From: Bacteroidales bacterium
Lineage (GTDB): Bacteria > Bacteroidota > Bacteroidia > Bacteroidales > NBLH01
Length of the DNA: 15,985 nt
Reading direction: 5' to 3'
NCBI GenBank assembly: GCA_029933755.1
Contig: JAOZNO010000013.1
Coordinates: 1-15,985, forward strand
The notes beneath the pieces are model-generated. The model ran no database searches. It saw nothing but the letters and a program-made list of their open reading frames with translations, and had not been told where the DNA came from. Shown in pieces: positions 6,864 through 12,280 of this stretch. How positions within the stretch are numbered: position 1 is the stretch's first letter; every line of letters starts with the position of its first letter. Position numbers and translations under genes: made by a program.

Positions 6864-8980
6864 TAGCCTAAAAACAGTGTTATTTTCTGATTTTTCTTTA
6901 CTAAAGTACCGGGCTGAACCGATTGTTTCTTTATAATACCACGTCCTTGCACATTTACTGAAAGTCCAAGACTTTCTAAAATGTATAGCGCATCTTTTAA
7001 TGCCATTCCCTCAACTTTTGGAACTTTATTTCGGGCAACCAGCCTATTTTGATATTCCACAAAGCGTTGATGTTGTTTGGTGACAACCCATGCTGACCTA
7101 ACCCTGTTTCGTCCTTTAACTGGTATTCGTAATTGGTTAAGAACATAGTCTAAATCAGTACGATTCCCATCTTTTGAATAAGGGATTCCATTTACAGGGT
7201 AGCTTAAACTTTTTCCGAAATCTATTTCTTTTTGCATTTCTGTACTTGAAGCATACACTTTATCTGCTATTTTTTTGAATACTGGTGCGGCGATAATGCT
7301 TCCATAATACTGCCTGTTTGATTTTGTTTTTACAAGAACGATACATGAATATTTGGGGTTGTCAGCAGGGAAGTATCCTGCAAAAGAAGCTTGATAAACT
7401 TTACGGTTAGCTGTATCCAAATAACCCCCACTACCCTGTGCGATTTGAGCAGTACCTGTTTTGCCGGCAATTTTAAAGTTTGCACTTCTTATGTTTTGGG
7501 CAGTTCCGTTTTCGACAACACCTTCCAGCATTTGCTGTGCTTTTTTTATCGTTTCTTTTGAGCTTATTGATTGATTAATAATCTCTGTTTTTCTCACTTC
7601 AATTATTTCCCCATATTGTCTTATGGCTTTAACAAGTTTTGGCTTAACCATTATTCCATCGTTTGCTACTGCATTAAAAAAGTTAAGCGTTTGTAATGGA
7701 GTTAATAAAATCTCATAACCAATTGCCATTTGTGGTAATGAAATACCTGACCAACCGTTACTATTTGGAAATTTTATTAGCGGTGCACTTTCACCGGCAA
7801 TTTCAATTCCAAGTGGTTCGTTCAAATTCATTGAATATAAGCGTTTTACAAATCTGTCTGGCTTGTCCTTGTATGCCTGAAAAATAATTCTTGATATTCC
7901 TACATTTGATGATTTTTCAAAAGCCTGTTTTACAGAAATTTTCCCATAGCCTCCAATTTTTGTATCTCTTATAAGAAATCCATGATATTTAATTAGGCCA
8001 TTTCCAGTATGAATACTATCAGATAGGTCTACATAACCATCTTCAAGTGCAACCATTAATGCTGGAAGTTTGAATGTTGAACCGGGCTCTGTTCTTTCAC
8101 CTATTGCATAATTGTATGCCTCTTCAAATTGGCCAGTTTTATTTTTTTTCAAATTTACAATAGCCTTTATATTACCGGTTTTAACCTCCATTAAAATCAC
8201 TACACCATGGTCAGCCTTGTATTTGATTAACTGATTCAACAATGCCTCGTGTGCAAAATCCTGAAAATTTATATCAATTGTCGTAATTATATCCTTACCA
8301 CTTTCTGATTTATAACTGCTTTGTTCAGACACCGGCACCCAATTTCGGCCAACTTTTCTTTTTAATATTAGTGTGTTATTTCCTTTTAGTTCATTATCAA
8401 ATGCTCCCTCTAGACCTACAGCTATACCATTTTTTATGTATCCTATTGTTCGGGCAGCAAGTATGCCAAATGGATGTATTCTTTTTTTTGTTTCAATAAC
8501 AATTAGTCCACCTTTAAATTGCCCTAAATTAAAGATGGGGAATGTTTTTAACTTTTTTAGCTGGGCATAATTAACATTCTTTTTTACGAGATAATATTTT
8601 GATTTGTTTTGACGAGCTTTTATAAAACCTTCCAGATATTCATCTTTATTCTTGTCTTTAAATAAAATAGACAATGAGTCAGAAAGTGCAGTAATATTAT
8701 TTTCAATAGTAGTGTCAGCCAATGAAGCACTACCTAAATCCATTCTTATTTCATAAAATGCAGTTGAGGTAGCTAATATTCTACCATCTTCTGCACAAAT
8801 GTCACCACGATCAGGATTACTCTTTTCATACTTGAATTGTAATTCTTCTGCCTGCTTTTCCCATTTTTTATTTTCCCAAAACTGTAAATAGAAAATTTTA
8901 ATCAGAATGAATAGGGTGACAATAGCAATACCTAAATATATTGCACCCAGTCTCCAGCTTATGTCTTCTCTTAGCTTCAT
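6863..8980 (-). CDS. ftsI: FtsI-type class B penicillin-binding protein with PASTA domain
   Basis: A septal peptidoglycan D,D-transpeptidase that is the expected partner of FtsW. A single N-terminal membrane anchor (about 11-31) is followed by a dimerisation/pedestal domain with RGDI (58-61) near its start. The transpeptidase domain carries all three catalytic motifs: STFK with the acyl-Ser at 301, SSN (357-359) and KTGT (507-510). After about residue 580 there is a basic linker, then one C-terminal PASTA domain (about 651-705, starting NKVPKVEG). At 705 residues it is longer than proteobacterial FtsI because of this tail, and resembles SpoVD-like proteins. It could be called PBP2, PBP3 or SpoVD-like; the location inside the cell-wall cluster supports FtsI. 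It lies 46 nt after the ftsL-like gene and overlaps murE by one base. Confidence 0.93.
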   Translation of the reverse strand: MKLREDISWRLGAIYLGIAIVTLFILIKIFYLQFWENKKWEKQAEELQFKYEKSNPDRGDICAEDGRILATSTAFYEIRMDLGSASLADTTIENNITALSDSLSILFKDKNKDEYLEGFIKARQNKSKYYLVKKNVNYAQLKKLKTFPIFNLGQFKGGLIVIETKKRIHPFGILAARTIGYIKNGIAVGLEGAFDNELKGNNTLILKRKVGRNWVPVSEQSSYKSESGKDIITTIDINFQDFAHEALLNQLIKYKADHGVVILMEVKTGNIKAIVNLKKNKTGQFEEAYNYAIGERTEPGSTFKLPALMVALEDGYVDLSDSIHTGNGLIKYHGFLIRDTKIGGYGKISVKQAFEKSSNVGISRIIFQAYKDKPDRFVKRLYSMNLNEPLGIEIAGESAPLIKFPNSNGWSGISLPQMAIGYEILLTPLQTLNFFNAVANDGIMVKPKLVKAIRQYGEIIEVRKTEIINQSISSKETIKKAQQMLEGVVENGTAQNIRSANFKIAGKTGTAQIAQGSGGYLDTANRKVYQASFAGYFPADNPKYSCIVLVKTKSNRQYYGSIIAAPVFKKIADKVYASSTEMQKEIDFGKSLSYPVNGIPYSKDGNRTDLDYVLNQLRIPVKGRNRVRSAWVVTKQHQRFVEYQNRLVARNKVPKVEGMALKDALYILESLGLSVNVQGRGIIKKQSVQPGTLVKKNQKITLFLG

Positions 8981-9026
8981 CTGTAAATTTCTATCACTTT
9001 TATAGTCGCAAAGACTACTTTACTTG

Positions 9027-9389
9027 TTATTTAACTTTGACAATAATTTTTTCAGGTGGCATTTTAAGCTCCTTGATATTAAGTCCATTTTCCTCAATTA
9101 ATCGCACTACCTCTGATTCTTTACTTAAGGACATTAATTCATTTGCATTTGAAACAGAATAGGCTCTTAGTTCCTTAACAACACTTTGTGTTTTTATAAT
9201 TTCAATTAATACATTCTCTGTTTTGTATTTATTATAAATATATACAACAGTTAAAAAAACTACAAAAAGGATATACCACAGGTTTTTCATTAACTGTTCA
9301 TGGGCAAATATATCACCGTTAATTATTTCACGAAACGAAAAAGTACCTTTCGTCCATGCTCCATTCGTATTTTTCCCTTTCTTACTCAA
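9027..9389 (-). CDS. FtsL-like bitopic division protein
   Basis: A small protein of 120 residues. A basic cytoplasmic N-terminus of about 35 residues is followed by one membrane segment (about 37-53) and a periplasmic part whose residues 58-100 are predicted helical and suit a coiled coil. The C-terminus is short and basic (KIIVKVK). This architecture, and its place between rsmH and ftsI, match the FtsL-like proteins of Bacteroidota. FtsL links FtsB/FtsQ to the FtsW-FtsI pair. Sequence conservation in FtsL is weak, so the call rests mostly on topology and position. The start appears to be TTG: no ATG lies between the in-frame rsmH stop at 9398-9396 and this codon. An ATG start at residue 34 would leave only three residues before the membrane segment. 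Confidence 0.8.
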   Translation of the reverse strand: MSKKGKNTNGAWTKGTFSFREIINGDIFAHEQLMKNLWYILFVVFLTVVYIYNKYKTENVLIEIIKTQSVVKELRAYSVSNANELMSLSKESEVVRLIEENGLNIKELKMPPEKIIVKVK

Positions 9390-9395
9390 ATAATT

Positions 9396-10295
9396 TTATT
9401 TTTCAGCTATCCGTAATTTTGCACTTCTTGATCTTGGATTGTTTTGTATTTCCTCTTCTGTTGGAATAATCACCTTTTTATTTACATATTTTAAAGGTGT
9501 TTCGTAATTTCCATAAATATCTTTATTAATTGTTCCACTACAATTCCCACTTCTTATATAATTCTTCACATAGCGATCTTCAAGCGAATGATAACTGAGA
9601 ATTACAAGTCTTCCATTTTTGTTAATCAAGTCACCTGTGGCATGTAAAAAGTCTTCTAAAGCTCCAATTTCATCATTAAGCTCAATTCTTATTGCTTGAA
9701 AAACTTTAGCCAAATATTTGTTTTCGAATCTTTTTGGTGTTTTGTTTTTAATTGTTTCAACAAAATCTTCAATATTCGAAAACTGTTTCTCTTTTCTGGC
9801 AGAAACTATTTGTTTTGCTAAGCCACCAGCATTCTTTATTTCACCATATTGCCTGAATAGTTTAATCAAATCTTTTTCAGCGTATTCATTAAGCAAGTCA
9901 GCAGCAGTTTTTCTCATTTCTGTATTCATCCGCATATCAAGTTTTGAATTAGCTTTAAAAGAAAAGCCTCTTGATTGTGCATCTATATGAAATGAGGAAA
10001 TTCCTAAATCAGCTAATATGCCATCAACTTTTTGAATGTTGTAATATTTCAGGTAATTTTTAATATATCTGAAATTGCTGTGAATAAATATGAACCTTTC
10101 GTCCTCAAAAATGTTTTTTCGGGCATCTGTATCCTGATCAAAAGCTATTAACCTACCATTATTGCCAAGTTTTTTCAAAATTTCTTTTGAATGTCCGCCT
10201 CCACCAAAAGTTACATCTACATAAATACCGTCCGGTTTAATGTTTAATCCATCAATACATTCTTGAAGCAAAGCAGGTGTATGGTAATTTGACAT
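9396..10295 (-). CDS. rsmH: RsmH (MraW), 16S rRNA C1402 N4-methyltransferase
   Basis: An S-adenosylmethionine-dependent enzyme that methylates N4 of C1402 in the decoding centre of 16S rRNA. It has 299 residues, normal for the family. Visible signatures are HTPALLQE (5-12), the SAM-binding VDVTFGGGGHS (26-36), FDQD (52-55), ADLGISSFHIDAQSRGFSF (95-113), LDMRM (119-123), VFQAIRIELNDE (198-209), LSYHSLEDR (233-241) and the C-terminal NPRSRSAKLR (286-295). The start is ATG, 14 nt after the mraZ stop. The stop lies 6 nt before the TTG of the ftsL-like gene and is in the same reading frame as it. Confidence 0.96.
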   Translation of the reverse strand: MSNYHTPALLQECIDGLNIKPDGIYVDVTFGGGGHSKEILKKLGNNGRLIAFDQDTDARKNIFEDERFIFIHSNFRYIKNYLKYYNIQKVDGILADLGISSFHIDAQSRGFSFKANSKLDMRMNTEMRKTAADLLNEYAEKDLIKLFRQYGEIKNAGGLAKQIVSARKEKQFSNIEDFVETIKNKTPKRFENKYLAKVFQAIRIELNDEIGALEDFLHATGDLINKNGRLVILSYHSLEDRYVKNYIRSGNCSGTINKDIYGNYETPLKYVNKKVIIPTEEEIQNNPRSRSAKLRIAEK

Positions 10296-10309
10296 TTTTT
10301 CCCTTTGAA

Positions 10310-10768
10310 TTAGGCTGAATCTAATCCCCCTAATATATTTTCTGCCAAATCGGCAAATTCATCTTCATTAATATCGTTATTATCATAAATTTCTTTCGAC
10401 CAAATTTCAATTTTCTTATCCTGTCCGGATAAATAAATTTCTTTACCAATACCTGCAAGTTCCAGCAACCTTTTTGGTAACAATAATCGATTGCTTGCAT
10501 CTAAAGATATCTCAGCCGTACCACGATAGTAGGCTCTTAGTAGTTTGCTGTGCTCTTTGTTATATGGATTTAAACGGCTTCTCAAAAGCTCGTTTTGTTT
10601 GTCCCATTCGTCTATTGTATAGAGTATTAGGCATTTTTCATAGATGTCTTTTTTTATGACAAAACGATCCCCTGCTGTTACCGGCATGTGCTTTTTAAAA
10701 GCAGCCGGAAGCAAAGCTCTTCCCTTTGAATCGATTTTACATAAATAATCACCTATAAAACTTGCCAT
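10310..10768 (-). CDS. mraZ: MraZ, transcriptional regulator of the cell-wall cluster
   Basis: The first gene of the division and cell-wall block. It encodes a 152-residue protein with two tandem AbrB/SpoVT-like half-domains, each carrying the DxxxR signature: DSKGR (13-17) and DASNR (90-94), followed by LLLPKRLLELAGI. In other bacteria MraZ forms a ring-shaped oligomer and binds evenly spaced repeats in its own promoter, acting as a repressor in Escherichia coli and an activator in Mycoplasma. Three such repeats lie upstream at 10840-10869, so autoregulation is likely. The acidic C-terminal tail (about 128-152) is not part of the core fold. The start is ATG. A 7-bp tandem repeat (TACTTAG twice, plus strand 10789-10802) sits in its leader. 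Confidence 0.95.
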   Translation of the reverse strand: MASFIGDYLCKIDSKGRALLPAAFKKHMPVTAGDRFVIKKDIYEKCLILYTIDEWDKQNELLRSRLNPYNKEHSKLLRAYYRGTAEISLDASNRLLLPKRLLELAGIGKEIYLSGQDKKIEIWSKEIYDNNDINEDEFADLAENILGGLDSA

Positions 10769-10839
10769 GATGTTATTTTATCATTTTTTACTTAGTACTT
10801 AGCTTTTAATTGGTAAAATTACAGATTATTCTACAAAAT

Positions 10840-10869
10840 AACACACTTTTTCCCACTTTTTCCCACTTT
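10840..10869 (-). promoter_or_regulatory. MraZ operator: three direct repeats with 10-bp period
   Basis: On the minus strand three consecutive 10-mers read AAAGTGGGAA (10869-10860), AAAGTGGGAA (10859-10850) and AAAGTGTGTT (10849-10840). All three fit the AAAGTG[T/G]N3 pattern I recall for Mycoplasma MraZ, and the first two contain the TGGG core known for the Escherichia coli protein. The array ends 71 nt before the mraZ ATG. The sequence just downstream on the minus strand, TTATTTTG (10841-10834), is the best -7-like candidate I see, but it overlaps the third repeat and has no clear -33 partner. Whether MraZ activates or represses here cannot be read from sequence. Confidence 0.8.
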
Positions 10870-10880
10870 TATTAAAAAAG

Positions 10881-10889
10881 TTATTCACA
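10881..10889 (+). promoter_or_regulatory. Single DnaA-box match
   Basis: TTATTCACA fits the canonical TTATNCACA exactly and lies 11 nt from the MraZ repeats in AT-rich DNA. I see only one copy nearby, so this is not evidence for an origin. In about 16 kb of AT-rich sequence one match is expected fairly often by chance. Confidence 0.25.
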
Positions 10890-10941
10890 ATTAACAAATT
10901 AGTTCAAATTATTAAATTTTATTTATATCATTACATAAAAT

Positions 10942-10967
10942 AATTCCAGTACATATAACTGGTGAAT
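10942..10967. repeat. Imperfect inverted repeat upstream of the acyltransferase promoter
   Basis: AATTC-CAGT on the left pairs with ACTG-GT-GAATT on the right across a 7-nt spacer, with a two-base bulge. The dyad ends about 16 nt before the TAATTTTG element, so it covers the -33 region and could be an operator. No candidate regulator is encoded nearby. Confidence 0.3.
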
Positions 10968-10983
10968 TCTCAATTTTTTTCTA

Positions 10984-10991
10984 TAATTTTG
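10984..10991 (+). promoter_or_regulatory. Bacteroidota-type -7 element TAATTTTG
   Basis: This is a perfect match to TAnnTTTG facing the acyltransferase gene. The region about 20 nt upstream is T-rich without a clear TTTG, so the -33 half is weak. If used, transcription would start near 10998 and leave a leader of about 200 nt before the ATG at 11207. Confidence 0.45.
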
Positions 10992-11009
10992 TAAATCCTT
11001 GATGCTTTT

Positions 11010-11163
11010 AGGTGAGGGAGTAAATTTAGAGATTCACCTTGTGTGTTAGAAACAATGAGATGAAAAAAGACAAGCTTAAAATCATATTTAATAAGTTAAG
11101 CTGATATGAAATTTGATAAAAGAGTAAAGCTGGTTGAAAATCATCTTTCTTTCATTGAAAGAT
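11010..11163 (+). other. Leader with three successive hairpins
   Basis: Three short perfect stems lie in order between the promoter element and the acyltransferase ATG. They are AGGTGA/TCACCT (11010-11015 with 11034-11039), AGCTTAA/TTAAGCT (11073-11079 with 11096-11102) and ATCTTTC/GAAAGAT (11143-11149 with 11157-11163, 7-nt loop). The last is the most compact. I recognise no known riboswitch. The same stretch holds three tiny ATG-initiated frames, at 11002-11049 (15 aa), 11060-11104 (14 aa) and 11106-11165 (19 aa), the last two only one base apart. In AT-rich DNA such frames and stems also arise by chance. Confidence 0.3.
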
Positions 11164-11206
11164 AAGTGAAATGTAGTTTTAATATTTAATCAATTATCCT
11201 CAAAAG

Positions 11207-12151
11207 ATGAGTAATAAAGAGATGAAAGATGTAATTCCACCAATTGATAAAAAACTATTGGTTAAAGAGTTAAACCACAAACGTTTTGTCAGAAAAACAA
11301 ATTATGGTGATAATGAAATTTATATCATTTCACATAATGATTCACCAAATGTAATGCAGGAAATTGGTCGGCTTAGAGAAATTACTTTCCGTAAATCTGG
11401 TGGGGGTACAGGTAAAAGTCTGGATATAGATGATTATGATACTGCTGAGCATCCATACCAGCAATTAATTGTTTGGGAACCAGAAAGAAAAGAAATTATT
11501 GGTGGTTATCGATTTATTAATGGTAGTAAACATATACCTAAAGATAATGATGGTAATATTAAATTAGCAACAACAGGACTTTTCAATTTCTCGGAAAAAT
11601 TTGAGAATGAATATATGCCTTATACTATTGAACTTGGACGCTCTTTTATTCAAACAGGATACCAGTCTGGCCAAATTGATCGTAGAGCATTATTCTCGTT
11701 GGATAATTTGTGGGATGGATTAGGTGCATTAATTGTTCAAAATCCTACCGTGAAATACTTTATTGGAAAAATAACAATGTATCCGGATTACAATACTTTT
11801 GCAAGAGATTTAATTTTGTATTTCTTTAAAAAGTATTTTCATGATAAGGATACGCTTATATACCCCAAAGCACCACTACTCCCGAAAACAGACACTAAGG
11901 AATTATCCAAATTGCTTAATGGTGCAAATTATAAAGAGGATTTTAAAATAATGAAAAGAAAGGTTAGGGATCTAAACGAAATCATCCCACCACTTTTTAA
12001 CTCATATATGAATTTGTCACCAGATATGCGAGTGTTTGGAACTGCTGTTAATCCTAATTTTGGCGGAGTAGAGGAAACCGGTATTTTGATTAATATTGCA
12101 AATATTTATGAGTCAAAAACACACAGACATGTTTCCACTTATTCTGTTTAG
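11207..12151 (+). CDS. GNAT-fold acyltransferase, hemolysin/ornithine-lipid (OlsB/GlsB-like) type
   Basis: A 314-residue soluble protein that I assign to the Acetyltransf_5/hemolysin-like group of GNAT proteins. Members such as OlsB, and GlsB of Bacteroides, attach 3-hydroxy fatty acids from acyl-ACP to an amino acid, the first step of aminolipid synthesis. The family-like stretches are IGRLREITFRKSGGGTG (53-69), YQQLIVWEPERKEIIGGYRF (84-103), IELGRSFI (141-148), a helical segment around LDNLWDGLGALIVQNP (165-180) and FGTAVNPNFGGVEETGILI (277-295). There is no signal peptide or membrane segment, and the C-terminal lysophospholipid acyltransferase domain of longer relatives is absent. It is the only plus-strand gene, divergent from mraZ and convergent with infB, with no partner acyltransferase beside it. 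The family is fairly secure; the acceptor (glycine, ornithine or another) is unknown. Confidence 0.75.
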   Translation: MSNKEMKDVIPPIDKKLLVKELNHKRFVRKTNYGDNEIYIISHNDSPNVMQEIGRLREITFRKSGGGTGKSLDIDDYDTAEHPYQQLIVWEPERKEIIGGYRFINGSKHIPKDNDGNIKLATTGLFNFSEKFENEYMPYTIELGRSFIQTGYQSGQIDRRALFSLDNLWDGLGALIVQNPTVKYFIGKITMYPDYNTFARDLILYFFKKYFHDKDTLIYPKAPLLPKTDTKELSKLLNGANYKEDFKIMKRKVRDLNEIIPPLFNSYMNLSPDMRVFGTAVNPNFGGVEETGILINIANIYESKTHRHVSTYSV

Positions 12152-12200
12152 TAGATGATGATTTCTTTTTTCTGAATTTATAAACCTAAGATTAAATCCT

Positions 12201-12250
12201 AAAAACAAGAAAGGCTTGGAGTTTTACAACCCTAAGCCTTTCTTGTTTTT
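12201..12250. terminator. Strong bidirectional terminator between convergent genes
   Basis: A perfect 17-bp inverted repeat (left arm 12201-12217, right arm 12234-12250) encloses a 16-nt loop. The core is ACAAGAAAGGCTT, flanked by five A's on the left and five T's on the right, so each strand ends in a U run after the stem. It lies 49 nt after the acyltransferase stop and 30 nt after the infB stop, and should terminate both. A separate perfect 10-bp palindrome, GGGTATACCC (12261-12270), sits between it and infB. Confidence 0.92.
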
Positions 12251-12280
12251 ATAGTTTCTGGGGTATACCCAAAATTTTCA

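Larger units (their letters stand above)
10769..11206. other. Divergent intergenic region mraZ / acyltransferase gene
   Basis: This 438-nt region has no convincing protein gene. From left to right it contains the mraZ leader, the MraZ repeats, a DnaA-box match, a very AT-rich stretch (about 10870-10945), an imperfect inverted repeat, a -7-type promoter element facing right, and a leader of about 200 nt with three hairpins and three very short open frames. It is the only substantial non-coding stretch in the window. Confidence 0.7.

Noticed and set aside
10870..10990. Replication origin in the AT-rich stretch with a DnaA box
   Set aside because: Only one box is visible, and there is no dnaA, dnaN or origin-type gene context.
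12201..12270. Mobile-element end or attachment site suggested by the long inverted repeat and adjacent GGGTATACCC palindrome
   Set aside because: The repeat lies between two convergent genes and has the A/T flanks of a bidirectional terminator. No transposase or integrase is present.
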